From assembly GCA_001465115.1 (NCBI GenBank), contig CP013614.1, forward strand, positions 2,728,001 to 2,792,000: DNA of 64,000 bases, written 5' to 3'. Below the pieces are notes generated by a model. That model was not told where the DNA came from, ran no database searches, and worked only from the letters and a program-made list of their open reading frames with translations. Below, in pieces: positions 53,742 to 63,112 of the stretch. The position numbers and the translations under genes were made by a program. Each line of letters starts with the position of its first letter. Within the stretch, counting starts at the first letter, position 1. This DNA comes from Enterococcus silesiacus. Its GTDB lineage: Bacteria; Bacillota; Bacilli; Lactobacillales; Enterococcaceae.

Positions 53742-54029
53742 TTAAAATCCCATATTCGATAAAGTATTCACAACACCCATGATCTCATCATGGCGTTTGA
53801 TTTTTTTATCCACAGGTCCATCCACTTCTTCAACATCCACTCGGACAACGAAACGACGGTTCAACGTCACATATGTCTCTTCATTCACTCGAATATTTAA
53901 GCTATCCTCAGTAATTGACACACACGCATCTTCCCAAACATTAAACGGTTCTTTATCCGAAATGATTTCTCTTTTTACCACGGATTTTCCGCTCAGCTCA
54001 TGGAATGTTACATCATAATATTTTGACAT
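53742..54029 (-). CDS. DUF1827 family protein
   Basis: A 95-residue small protein beginning MSKYYDVTFHELSGKSVVKREI. It fits the DUF1827 family of lactic acid bacteria, based on the pattern of alternating strands and the helix at the end (KKIKRHDEIMGVVNTLSNMGF). No function is known. AGGTGAATAATT precedes the ATG. Confidence 0.65.
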   Translation of the reverse strand: MSKYYDVTFHELSGKSVVKREIISDKEPFNVWEDACVSITEDSLNIRVNEETYVTLNRRFVVRVDVEEVDGPVDKKIKRHDEIMGVVNTLSNMGF

Positions 54030-54099
54030 AATTATTCACCTCTTTATTGTATTATTTTTAATTATAGCTTTAAAAAATAGAATCACAAACTATTTTCCA

Positions 54100-54984
54100 T
54101 TATTCGACATTTTGAATTTGTTCGCGAATTTTTTCGAGGATCGTTTTCATCTGAACGACGATGTTTTTGATCTCGATTGGACTTGATTTAGAACCGATCG
54201 TATTGACTTCACGATTCATCTCTTGAATCAGAAAATCTAATTCTCGCCCGACTGGTTCTGATTGGATCAATAGTTCTTGTAGTTTATCCACATGAATTGT
54301 TAAACGATCCAATTCTTCATGGATATCCCCTTTTTCAAGTAAAATCGCCAGTTCCGTCAACAAACGCGTTTCGTCGACTTGACTGCCTAACCAATCATTC
54401 AGCCGCGCTTCGAATTTTTCACGGTAATCTTTTTCATAAATCGCCACAAATCCAGATAATGTATGAACTAAATCGATGAAATCTTGACTATATGTAGTCA
54501 AAATTTGCTGGATCTTTTGACCTTCTTGTAGACGACTTGCATCGATTCGTTCAACTGCTTTTCTTGCCACATCTAAAACTAATAAACCAAACGCCTCATC
54601 TACTTCTTGTTTTTCTGTGACCTCGATATAATCTGAATTGTTCAACAGTTGATTGATATTTTTTACAGGATCAAATTCTGCTTGTGGATAATTAGCTGTT
54701 AACTCTTGTTGAATTTCCCCTAACAATTGATGGATCAGTTCCCAATGAATCAACACTTCTTTGTTGCCGCTGCCAGTTTTGTTACTATTAATATAAACTT
54801 CGATCCGGCCACGTTGCAATGTTTCTTTCATCATTTGACGAATAGCCATTTCGTATGGGTTGACCTCTTTAGGCATACGTAACTGAATATCTAAGAAGCG
54901 TTGATTCACACTTTTAATCTCTACATCAATTTGATAGGTATCGTTTAAAAATGATTCTTTTCCAAAACCAGTCATACTTTTCAT
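54100..54984 (-). CDS. YicC/YloC family endoribonuclease
   Basis: A 294-residue protein with the hallmark N terminus MKSMTGFGKESF, SVNQRFLDIQLRMPKEVNPYE and the C-terminal DUF1732 part (GRELDFLIQEMNREVNTIGSK). YicC-type proteins are RNA endonucleases that cut small RNAs and mRNAs. In Bacillus the gene lies close to gmk; here the carboxypeptidase and DUF1827 genes lie between. Confidence 0.92.
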   Translation of the reverse strand: MKSMTGFGKESFLNDTYQIDVEIKSVNQRFLDIQLRMPKEVNPYEMAIRQMMKETLQRGRIEVYINSNKTGSGNKEVLIHWELIHQLLGEIQQELTANYPQAEFDPVKNINQLLNNSDYIEVTEKQEVDEAFGLLVLDVARKAVERIDASRLQEGQKIQQILTTYSQDFIDLVHTLSGFVAIYEKDYREKFEARLNDWLGSQVDETRLLTELAILLEKGDIHEELDRLTIHVDKLQELLIQSEPVGRELDFLIQEMNREVNTIGSKSSPIEIKNIVVQMKTILEKIREQIQNVE

Positions 54985-55000
54985 TGACAGGGTGTCCTCT

Positions 55001-55219
55001 CTACATAGATTTTATTGCGTTAGATAAAATTTCAAACTCTTCATTGGTCAGTGTGATTCCTTTACCCATTTTTTCATGATCTGCCGACCAGTCTCTTAAA
55101 TCAAATTTTGGTGGGCGGCCGTTCCAACTAACTAAATTAAATTCTTTCCGCCAACCTTGTGTATTTTCTGATAAAACGGCAATTTCTTCTACGATTTCAT
55201 ATGAAAATTCTTGCTTCAT
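55001..55219 (-). CDS. YdbC family protein with PC4-like single-strand DNA-binding fold
   Basis: A 72-residue protein: FSYEIVEEIAVLSENTQGWRKEFNLVSWNGRPPKFDLRDW, then KMGKGITLTNEEFEIL, the PC4/YdbC pattern known to bind single-stranded DNA. Its start overlaps the patatin gene stop by four bases. Confidence 0.82.
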   Translation of the reverse strand: MKQEFSYEIVEEIAVLSENTQGWRKEFNLVSWNGRPPKFDLRDWSADHEKMGKGITLTNEEFEILSNAIKSM

Positions 55220-56913
55220 TTTTCCTTCACTCCTTGTTTTATAAATTCTCTCATTAAAATTTGTAATACTTGTACAGGTATTTTCTCTAATAAGAAAGCA
55301 ATCCGCTGAGGCTTTTCTTGTTCATTCGACTCTAACAGTTCGTTCACCAATGATACCTGTTGTTTATCAGAAAGTAAAAAGTAATCTTCATAGTATTTTT
55401 TCAACCATTCTTGTACAGAAATCATACCAATACTCTTCACTAGATCCGTTTTCCCATGTTCGCTTTGCTGCATAATAGACGCTAACTCTTTAATTGTATA
55501 TAGCTTATAAGCAGATATCTCTTGGCTTTTTGCCAACAGCTCGATTAAAACTAATCCGATATTTTCTGTATACACCCTGTCTTTATAAACTCTACGCAAT
55601 TTCTTACAGATTTTATTTTTTTGTTCCATAGAATTCCATAATTTTATTTGATACGTTTCTTTTATATAAGCAAAAAATGTCTGTTGAAATGCCGTCACGT
55701 CACTCAGTGTTTCAGCAAATGTATACCAATAGCCTGTATATTTTTTACCCACGGTCTTCATTGTTTCTAAGTAGCCTAATTGGATATTTCGAGTTGAGCG
55801 TATACCATCAAATAATAGCACGGCCCCCATTGTCCAAGGCGTTTGCAAGTTCAAACAATTGACTACTGTCGGGATTTTTACTGGTTTCATGATTCCTGGC
55901 CCTTTTACATCCACGATGATACATTCTGTTGCACCGGCAGATAGTGCCAAATCAACGGGAATATTGTTCCGATAGCCACCATCTACGTAATACTTATCTG
56001 CAATTTTTGTTGCTGCCATGGCTGGAAAGAACGAGGCTGAAGCCAGCAGCCAACTTTGCCATTGATCACTGTGACAGCTTTTAAAACGAATCTCTTTTTC
56101 CTGCATACTCGGCAATTCAGTTGTAACTAAATAAAAGTCGGTGGCCGCTTGCTGCATTTTTTCTTGTGAAAAGGTCTCTTGGATCAGATCTTTCAGCGGT
56201 TGTGTGGAGACACCATTCGATTGGATCGCACTGCGGGTGAAAGAGCCGATTTGGCTCATCAGACCGCCTAATGTCTCGCTGGAGACGTCCATGGTTGGAA
56301 ATGAAAGGATTTTTTGTGTATCGATTTTTTCCCACATATCCTTCGCCACTTCAAAATCCCCCTGCAAAATCAAGGCTCCATTCAGCGCACCGACCGATGT
56401 TCCAGTAATGATTTCAATTGAAATATTCAACTCTTTTAATGCTTGCCAAACGCCGATCTGATAAGCGCCCCTAGCTCCTCCTCCGCCTAAAATCAACCCA
56501 GTATGATACGCTAGGTCTTTACGAACAGATTTATTTTCAATCACTTTATAACCGTGTTTTAAAAATACTTCCTGTAAATGTATGGTAAGCGCCTGTGGAA
56601 AAGTAAATGAAATCGTCGGCTGAAAGTTTTGTTTAAACAATTTATCCACAACTAAAAAAATAGTTCCCCAACTTAATTGGATTGTTTCTTGAGCCAATAT
56701 ATTCGTCACTTGACCTGCTGTTATTGTTATAAACAGGCAAGGAACTTTTCCTCTATAAATAACGTAAGACGTATCACTATTTGCTCGAACCTTACTACTA
56801 AAAACCTGCCTTGCTAAGGTATGCGTCTCATAAAAAGGCAGTAGCTGAATACTTCCAGAAAAATACTTAGAGAATATTTTCCATTCTGAAGCAACCATTC
56901 GCTCACTTCTCAT
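55216..56913 (-). CDS. Patatin-like phospholipase
   Basis: A 565-residue protein. The patatin domain starts near residue 140 with the oxyanion loop LILGGGGARGAYQIGVW, the catalytic serine in IITGTSVGALNGAL and the catalytic aspartate in VDGGYRNNIPVD, so it should be an active Ser-Asp lipid hydrolase. The first 135 residues form a separate domain I do not recognise, and the last 170 residues are helical. AGGTGTTTGTA follows GGAGG before the ATG at 56913; an upstream start at 56928 lies before the site. No signal peptide is present, so it acts inside the cell or at the inner membrane face. Confidence 0.85.
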   Translation of the reverse strand: MRSERMVASEWKIFSKYFSGSIQLLPFYETHTLARQVFSSKVRANSDTSYVIYRGKVPCLFITITAGQVTNILAQETIQLSWGTIFLVVDKLFKQNFQPTISFTFPQALTIHLQEVFLKHGYKVIENKSVRKDLAYHTGLILGGGGARGAYQIGVWQALKELNISIEIITGTSVGALNGALILQGDFEVAKDMWEKIDTQKILSFPTMDVSSETLGGLMSQIGSFTRSAIQSNGVSTQPLKDLIQETFSQEKMQQAATDFYLVTTELPSMQEKEIRFKSCHSDQWQSWLLASASFFPAMAATKIADKYYVDGGYRNNIPVDLALSAGATECIIVDVKGPGIMKPVKIPTVVNCLNLQTPWTMGAVLLFDGIRSTRNIQLGYLETMKTVGKKYTGYWYTFAETLSDVTAFQQTFFAYIKETYQIKLWNSMEQKNKICKKLRRVYKDRVYTENIGLVLIELLAKSQEISAYKLYTIKELASIMQQSEHGKTDLVKSIGMISVQEWLKKYYEDYFLLSDKQQVSLVNELLESNEQEKPQRIAFLLEKIPVQVLQILMREFIKQGVKEK

Positions 56914-57073
56914 TACAAACACCTCCATCTGTTAAAGTATACCAAAATTCTTCAAAAATTACTTTTTATTAAAAATATATAAAAAACACACATTTTTGTT
57001 CGCTTTTCACGTAAAATGAATATGTATAATTTTTATAGAATTACATAGAGGTTGGGAAACAAAGGAGAATAAT

Positions 57074-58762
57074 ATGGGGATAATAGGGATTGATTTAGGA
57101 ACATCGAATAGTTTGGTATCATTTTGGGACGGAGAGCACGTTCAATTGATCAATAATCAATTTGATCAAGCTTTAACACCGTCTGTTGTAGGTGTCGATG
57201 ATAATGGGGATATTTTAATCGGCGCAATCGCTAAGGAGCGTCTGATCAGCCACCCTCAATTAACAGCAGCAACTTTTAAACGGTTTATGGGAACCGATAA
57301 AAAGTATGATTTAGGCGGACACTCATTTACACCAGTTGAATTGTCTTCATTAGTGCTGCGTAGTTTAAAAGAAGATGCTGAAGCATTTTTGAAGCAAACC
57401 TGCAATGAAGTTGTGATCAGCGTACCGGCCTACTTTAACAATATTCAACGAGAGGCTACGATTGAAGCGGCGAAGCTAGCGGGACTGACGGTGCAAAATT
57501 TGATTAGTGAACCTACCGCTGCGGCGATGGCGTATGGCTTTCATAAAGAAGCAGATCAATCCATCTTAGTCGTTGACTTGGGTGGTGGCACCTTTGATGT
57601 CTCTTTATTAGAAATGTTTGACGGCGTAATGCAGGTAGAAGCTATTGCTGGAGATAATCACTTAGGCGGTGAAGATTTTACGCATGTGATCGTTCAAGAC
57701 TGCCTGCGTGAGCATAAATTGACTGGTACCGTTTTAGCTGCAACAATACAATCCGTTCTATATCAAAAAGCTGAATTATTGAAACTGACACTGACTACAC
57801 AGGATGTTTGTTCGTTTGATTTTGACTGGGAAGACCACACGTACTCCTATACGCTTACACAGGAACGCTACAAAGAGCTATGTGAACCACTGTTAGCCAA
57901 AATGCGGCAACCTGTCGGGCGCGTTTTAAACGATGGACATATCAACATTCAAGAAATAGATCAAGTGATTTTGATTGGCGGTGCAACGAAAAATCCAATT
58001 GTGCGAAACTATTTTGCTCGTTTACTAAAAACAATACCGTATACACAAATCAATCCAGATGAGGCTGTTGGACGCGGTGCAGGCATTCAAGCCGCTCTAA
58101 AACAGGATCGCTCGATGGTCAGTGAAATGATTTTAACAGACGTTTGCGGTCATACATTGGGCGTTGATTCAGTAAGTCAAACAAGTACGGGGTATATCGA
58201 CGGCGTTTTTTCTCCGATCATTGAGCGCAATACCACGATTCCTGTCAGTAAAATGAAGACATTTTATACACTAAGAGATAATCAAGAGTATGTTGCCTTT
58301 TCTATCTACCAAGGAGAAAATCCAATGGCAAAAGATAATCTAAAAATTGGGGAATTAGAAATAAAAATTCCAAAAGGACCTGAAAACACACCTATTGACT
58401 GTCGCTTCACCTATGACTCTAATGGACTCTTGGAAGTAATTGTCACTGACCTGAGCGGCCGGTCTAAGCAGTTGATCATTGAAAGTGCTCCTGGTAAATT
58501 GACTTCACAGCAGATGAAGGAAAGTTTAGCGAAGTTAAATTCCTTGAAAGTTCATCCACGAGATCGTGCTGAAAACCGTTTATTACTTGCCCGTTTAGAA
58601 AGACTCTATGCTGAAACAACTGGTATGCAGCGGGAGCAAGTTCAAGCATTATTATTTCATTTTAGAGATGTCTTAGAAAAACAAGAAGAAATTTTAACGA
58701 AGCGAACTGCTGCTGAATTAACGCAGCAACTCAACGAACTTGAAAAAGGACTCTGGTTATGA
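57074..58762 (+). CDS. hscC: HscC-like Hsp70 chaperone
   Basis: A 562-residue Hsp70. ATPase-domain motifs: GIIGIDLGTSNSLVSFW, VISVPAYFNNIQREAT, NLISEPTAAAMAYGF, ILVVDLGGGTFDVSLLEM, DNHLGGEDFT and VILIGGATKNPIVRNYF. The substrate domain follows from about residue 370. It is shorter than DnaK (about 610) and matches HscC (about 556). In E. coli hscC is adjacent to djlC, a membrane J protein that stimulates it. A broken J-like gene follows here directly. AAAGGAG is seven bases before the ATG. A -10-like TATAAT lies at 57025-57030. Confidence 0.88.
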   Translation: MGIIGIDLGTSNSLVSFWDGEHVQLINNQFDQALTPSVVGVDDNGDILIGAIAKERLISHPQLTAATFKRFMGTDKKYDLGGHSFTPVELSSLVLRSLKEDAEAFLKQTCNEVVISVPAYFNNIQREATIEAAKLAGLTVQNLISEPTAAAMAYGFHKEADQSILVVDLGGGTFDVSLLEMFDGVMQVEAIAGDNHLGGEDFTHVIVQDCLREHKLTGTVLAATIQSVLYQKAELLKLTLTTQDVCSFDFDWEDHTYSYTLTQERYKELCEPLLAKMRQPVGRVLNDGHINIQEIDQVILIGGATKNPIVRNYFARLLKTIPYTQINPDEAVGRGAGIQAALKQDRSMVSEMILTDVCGHTLGVDSVSQTSTGYIDGVFSPIIERNTTIPVSKMKTFYTLRDNQEYVAFSIYQGENPMAKDNLKIGELEIKIPKGPENTPIDCRFTYDSNGLLEVIVTDLSGRSKQLIIESAPGKLTSQQMKESLAKLNSLKVHPRDRAENRLLLARLERLYAETTGMQREQVQALLFHFRDVLEKQEEILTKRTAAELTQQLNELEKGLWL

Positions 58763-59360
58763 GCTCCTGGAAAATTTTAAGCATCGCTCCGACAAGCGAT
58801 TAAACAGGCTTATGCTGCTAAGTTAAAATTGCTCATTCCAGGTGCACAACCAGAGGAATTCCGGCAGTTAAAAACCGCTCTCGATTCAGCATTGACTTTA
58901 GTAAAAAACGATAGTTTAATAGACAATGAGGATTTCACTCTACCCGCTACAACTACTGAATTAGCAGCAAAATTTAATCAAAACCAATGCAGAGAGTAGT
59001 ACAACTATTTTCTTTAAAAAATTTCTATTCCCTGACAAAAAACAGCAAAATCTGTTAAAATACACTGACTACCTTTCAGGAAACATGAAAATGGTCATAG
59101 AGAAGAAACTGGATGAACCCATCTCTGATCATTTGAGAAGAGGATTTCCTTACGTAGTAAAACAGCCTGAACTGAGATTTATTGTCTCTGATCAAAATCA
59201 AGAAAAGGAAGAAAAACTGATCCTTATCTTTGATGATTACGGAAGATTAGAGCATGTTTTTGGCCCAAACTGGGAAGAAGTCGATGAAGAAATGATTCAT
59301 TATTCTAATCGAGAAGCATTCAAAAATATTCCTACTTTCTTAGAAGAACCTGAACAATGA
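58759..59360 (+). pseudogene. Broken DnaJ-domain (DjlB/DjlC-like) partner gene of HscC
   Basis: The ATG at 58759 overlaps the hscC stop (ATGA). It reads MSSWKILSIAPTSD and then stops. From about 58796 another frame continues with IKQAYAAKLKLLIPGAQPEE then FRQLKTALDSALTLV, which together match a J-like domain of the DjlC type (W-x-x-L-x-I-x-P-T-x-D...I-x-x-A-Y-A). That frame stops at 58999. A third frame then runs to 59360 and includes an ORF starting MKMVIEKKLDEPISDHLRRG. So at least two frameshifts interrupt one ancestral gene. The last 91 codons (59085-59360) could still be translated separately. Confidence 0.75.
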
Positions 59361-59434
59361 GACTAGACGCAACTTTTTAAAAAAAAGCTAAGCGCTTCTA
59401 TTCTTAACCTCGATTAATTACAAAGGATGTTTAT

Positions 59435-60868
59435 ATGAAGAAAAGAAACGTATTACTGAAAATCTGCTCGCTAATATTGACTATCAGCTATTTTTCAGGC
59501 ATTTTTACGGCTACTAGCGCCTATGCCCAAGAAGATATTCTGACAATCACCCAAAACGCGGGCTATCAAACGGATGAGGTTTATAAACCAAAAGCTTCGA
59601 TTGTCATCGAAGCGCAAACCGGACAGGTCCTTTGGGAAGACAATCCCGATTTAAAATGGAACCCTGCCAGTATTGCTAAATTAATGTCTGTTTATCTAGT
59701 TTTCGAAGCGATCGATCAAGGAAAATTCACTTTAGATACAACCATCAAAGCAACAGATAGTGATCAAGCGATTTCACAGATTTACGAATTAAGTAACAAT
59801 TCAATTGTTTCCGGTGTAGACTACCCAGTCAAAGATCTGCTTTATGCCACACTGGTTCAATCATCAAATGTTGCGACTGTAATGTTAGCAAACCTTGTAA
59901 CAGCTAACGATGAGGCAAAATTCATCCATATGATGAACGATAAAGCCAAAGAGCTTGGTATGACCAACTCAACTTTTTATAACTGCAGCGGCGCTGAAAC
60001 AGGCTCTTTCAATGGCTATTATAAACCTGAAGGGATCGACCAAAATGCCGATAATGTGACTACAGCTCGAGATTTAGCTATTTTATCTTATCATTTACTT
60101 AAAAATTATCCAGATACAGTGAGCTATACTAGTCCAACTCAAATCACAATCATGGAAAATACACCTTACGCAGAAGTTTTAGAAAATCACAACTATTCTT
60201 TACCTGGCCTAGCATATGGCTATGAAGGCGCTGACGGTTTAAAAACTGGTTCTAGTCCAACTGGCGGCTTTAACTATGCAGCAACTGCCAAGCGGGAAGA
60301 TACACGTTTGATTGAAATCGTACTGGGCGTGGGAAATTGGGAAGACCAAGAAGGTGAATTACAGCGTCACGCTTTTGGTAATGCGATTTTTGACCGAGCG
60401 TTTGCTACTTATGAATATAAAAAATTACTATCTAAGGGAAACAATACTGTCAATCAAGAAGAAATTATTTTAGATCAAGACTTTTATGGCGTAATCCAAC
60501 GAAATACTGAGCCAGCCTTTAAGCTAGCTGCTGACAACGTGACGATGGATACAGGTCTTGCCCAAGTCTCGCCTATGATCAAAGCACCTAGTGTCAGCTT
60601 TAAATATGCGAAGAAATTAAAAGCACTACAAAATGCGACACTCTTAAAAAACGGCTCTAAAAAGAATGGCTTATCAACCTTTTTTGTTAATGGTTTACTG
60701 ATTATTTTAGGTCTCCTATTTGCAGCTTTATCCAAGTTGTTAAAAAAAGAACCTGCAGTAACTGGAAGCACTAAGAGATTCAGTACTTTATTGATCATTG
60801 GGATCCTTTTGATCCTTGTAGGAATTGGTTTAAGTGTTTATACAGTGCTTGTTGGACCATGGATTTAA
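59435..60868 (+). CDS. D-alanyl-D-alanine carboxypeptidase (DacA-type), second paralogue
   Basis: A 477-residue paralogue of the gene at 52250, similar over its whole length. It has a signal peptide (LLKICSLILTISYFSGIFTA), the active site NPASIAKLMS, the SSN motif QSSNVATVM, KTG in LKTGSSPTGGFN and two C-terminal hydrophobic segments near residues 410-430 and 450-475. AAAGGATGTTTAT precedes the ATG. It probably anchors in the membrane and trims wall pentapeptides. Confidence 0.9.
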   Translation: MKKRNVLLKICSLILTISYFSGIFTATSAYAQEDILTITQNAGYQTDEVYKPKASIVIEAQTGQVLWEDNPDLKWNPASIAKLMSVYLVFEAIDQGKFTLDTTIKATDSDQAISQIYELSNNSIVSGVDYPVKDLLYATLVQSSNVATVMLANLVTANDEAKFIHMMNDKAKELGMTNSTFYNCSGAETGSFNGYYKPEGIDQNADNVTTARDLAILSYHLLKNYPDTVSYTSPTQITIMENTPYAEVLENHNYSLPGLAYGYEGADGLKTGSSPTGGFNYAATAKREDTRLIEIVLGVGNWEDQEGELQRHAFGNAIFDRAFATYEYKKLLSKGNNTVNQEEIILDQDFYGVIQRNTEPAFKLAADNVTMDTGLAQVSPMIKAPSVSFKYAKKLKALQNATLLKNGSKKNGLSTFFVNGLLIILGLLFAALSKLLKKEPAVTGSTKRFSTLLIIGILLILVGIGLSVYTVLVGPWI

Positions 60869-60879
60869 TTGGATAAAAT

Positions 60880-60920
60880 AAAGAAGACAGCTGCTATCAA
60901 AAAAGGGCTGTCTTCTCTTT
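60880..60920 (+). terminator. Terminator after the second carboxypeptidase
   Basis: Stem AAAGAAGACAG...CTGTCTTCTCTTT, 12 bases after the stop. Confidence 0.8.
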
Positions 60921-60935
60921 ATTCATATTATGATA

Positions 60936-61060
60936 TAGAAGAGGTTGGGACAGAAGCGTCTAATCCCGAGAAATAAGAAGGAATTCACGGAAATTGCTCT
61001 TCAAATTTTTGTGAATTTCAGCTTATTTCCGAAGGGATTGCTTCTGATTCCACCGTTTAT
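60936..61060. repeat. Composite intergenic repeat, inverted copy
   Basis: The stretch AGGTTGGGACAGAAG then GAGAAATAAGAAGGAATT then CACGGAAATTGCTCTTCAAA is the reverse complement of part of the repeat at 25565-25652. It lies between two terminators downstream of the second carboxypeptidase. Confidence 0.75.
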
Positions 61061-61066
61061 TCGGAT

Positions 61067-61114
61067 AAAAAGAGCCTGGGACATAACTTGAAAAGTTATG
61101 TCCCAGGCTCTTTT
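61067..61114. terminator. Strong bidirectional terminator
   Basis: Perfect stem AAAGAGCCTGGGACATAACTT/AAGTTATGTCCCAGGCTCTTT with T runs on both sides; 103 bases downstream of the secreted repeat protein gene. Confidence 0.85.
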
Positions 61115-61217
61115 ATCTATCCTTGCCAATATGGGTTAGCAAAAATTTTTTTTTATAAGATTCACACAAATTTGGGTAAGAAAGTTGAGAATTAATAATT
61201 AGTTAGTTATTAGGGAA

Positions 61218-62093
61218 TTATTTATTTTTCTTTAGTTGTTTGATTTCTTTTTCGATTTGATCGATTTGTTTGCCTAAAGCTTTTTGTTCGTTTTTATCAC
61301 GTGATACTTTTTTCTTGTTGATTAATTCTTGTTTTTCTTGGATCAATGCTTGGATTTTAGCTGCATTATCTTCAACTGGTGTAGATGGTGCTGTTGTGTT
61401 TCCAGTTGAACCACCTGTTGAACTACCGTTTTTCAACGCTTGGATTTCGCGTTCGATTTCGCCAATACGGATGCCTAATGCTTTTTGTTCATTTTTATCA
61501 CGTGATACTTTTTTCTTGTTGATTGCTTCTTGTTTTTCTTGAATCAATGCTTGGATTTTTGATGCTGTATCTTCACCTGGCGTTGCTGGTGTTGTTGGTG
61601 TTGTAGTGTTTCCAGTTGAACCACCTGTTGAGCTACCGTTTTTTAATGCTTGGATTTCGCGTTCAATTTCACCAATACGGATGCCTAATGCTTGTTGCTC
61701 TTGCCAGTTAGTGCTAACTTTTTTCTTGTTGATCAATTCTTGTTTTTCTTGGATCAATGCTTGGATTTTTGATGCTGTATCTTCACCTGGCGTTGTTGGT
61801 GTTGTAGTGTTTCCAGTTGAACCACTTGTTGAACCGCCTTTTTTCAATGCTTGGATTTCACGTTCGATTTCGCCGATGCGGATACCTAACGCTTTTTGCT
61901 CTTGCCAATCGCGACTAACTTTTTTCTTGTTGATTGCTTCTTGTTTTTCTTGGATCAACGCATTGATTTTTGCAGTGTTATCTACAAGTTGTGCTGAATT
62001 AGCATGTACTTGAGTAGCTGTCGCTAAAAATCCTGTTCCTCCGATTGATAAAGCTAAACCAGCAACTACTGCACCTTTTACAAATTTGTTCAT
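61218..62093 (-). CDS. Secreted coiled-coil protein with four tandem repeats
   Basis: The start at 62093 (MNKFVKGAVVAGLALSIGGT) follows GGAGG by eight bases. A signal peptide ends about at THVHA-like TQVHAN (residue 32). Four near-identical helical repeats of about 46 residues follow, each with IQALIQEKQE, INKKKVS, QKALGIRIGEIEREIQAL. They are joined by Gly-Ser-Thr-Pro linkers (GSSTGGSTGNTTTPTTP). It ends KQIDQIEKEIKQLKKNK with no LPXTG or lipid anchor. I do not recognise the family; a secreted rod or wall-associated protein is possible. Confidence 0.8.
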   Translation of the reverse strand: MNKFVKGAVVAGLALSIGGTGFLATATQVHANSAQLVDNTAKINALIQEKQEAINKKKVSRDWQEQKALGIRIGEIEREIQALKKGGSTSGSTGNTTTPTTPGEDTASKIQALIQEKQELINKKKVSTNWQEQQALGIRIGEIEREIQALKNGSSTGGSTGNTTTPTTPATPGEDTASKIQALIQEKQEAINKKKVSRDKNEQKALGIRIGEIEREIQALKNGSSTGGSTGNTTAPSTPVEDNAAKIQALIQEKQELINKKKVSRDKNEQKALGKQIDQIEKEIKQLKKNK

Positions 62094-62306
62094 TATAAAT
62101 TCCTCCAATTATTTTTTGTTCGAATACTACTGTTCATATAATAATAGTTCCGATACACAAATTATAACCACACTTCTCTAAAAAGTAAACTATTATTTTA
62201 TAAATAGTAGCATCAAATATTTTCAAAAATCTCGAAATTTTTGAAAAACGCTGATTTAACAAGGGATTGTATACCGATTTTCTACAAAAAAATATTTATA
62301 AAAACG

Positions 62307-62356
62307 AAAAAAAACTAACTTTTTTACTATAAAATCAGTAGAAAAGTTAGTTTTTT
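62307..62356 (-). terminator. Terminator after pgsA
   Basis: Stem AAAACTAACTTTT...AAAAGTTAGTTTT with T runs, 24 bases after the pgsA stop on the minus strand. Confidence 0.75.
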
Positions 62357-62380
62357 GCTATTAATTCGATTAAATGGTCG

Positions 62381-62959
62381 TTACATTGAGCCCTTAAATA
62401 CGTCTGCATTTTTCACAAAATAATCGACTCCTGAATAAATTGTAAAGATCAAGCAGATATATAACATAATTTGATCTATTGGAAAACCAATAGCCGCAAA
62501 CGGAATATTATTGATAAACAATAGGATGATCGCAACCATCTGTGTTGCCGTTTTAACTTTTCCCGGCCAAGCAGCTGCCATCACTTCCCCGCCTTCAACT
62601 AATAGCAAACGCAAACCTGTCACAGCTAGTTCTCTACATACAATGATTGCAACGACCCAAGTAGGTGCTTTGTGTTGTCCCACTAAAACGATAAAAGCTG
62701 TCATGACTAACATTTTATCTGCTAATGGATCGGCAAATTTACCAAAATTTGTCACTAAGCCTCGTGCTCGGGCGATTTTTCCATCTAGCCAGTCGGTAAT
62801 ACTTGCCACTGCAAAAATGATTGCTCCAACCAATTGTGTGACTGCTAAAGATGTTCCTGCTATTGTAATAGTACCCCAATCCATCGGTATACTAACGACA
62901 GCAATAAAAATAGGAATCATAAATATTCTAATAACTGTTAATTTATTTGGTAAGTTCAA
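62381..62959 (-). CDS. pgsA: CDP-diacylglycerol-glycerol-3-phosphate 3-phosphatidyltransferase
   Basis: Makes phosphatidylglycerol phosphate. A 192-residue membrane enzyme with the CDP-alcohol transferase signature DGKIARARGLVTNFGKFADP, i.e. D-G-x2-A-R-x8-G-x3-D-x3-D, about residues 58-80. Four or five other hydrophobic helices are present. AGGGGTAACAG precedes the ATG. rodZ lies upstream, the usual rodZ-pgsA order. Confidence 0.95.
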   Translation of the reverse strand: MNLPNKLTVIRIFMIPIFIAVVSIPMDWGTITIAGTSLAVTQLVGAIIFAVASITDWLDGKIARARGLVTNFGKFADPLADKMLVMTAFIVLVGQHKAPTWVVAIIVCRELAVTGLRLLLVEGGEVMAAAWPGKVKTATQMVAIILLFINNIPFAAIGFPIDQIMLYICLIFTIYSGVDYFVKNADVFKGSM

Positions 62960-63112
62960 TGCCTGTTACCCCTCTCTTCTTTTACTTATTTTACGTTATC
63001 TTAGAGATCATGTCACTAAAAACGACACTTTTCTACTTCTAAAAGCTAAACAAATTGAAATAGCTTAAAAAACAGATAACTTAGGTTGAGAAAAAAGTGT
63101 TTATTCATATTT

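Noticed and set aside
61270..62013. Two long antisense frames opposite the secreted repeat protein
   Set aside because: They mirror the repeat structure of the real gene, lack ribosome binding sites and consist of low-complexity Ser/Phe/Cys stretches.
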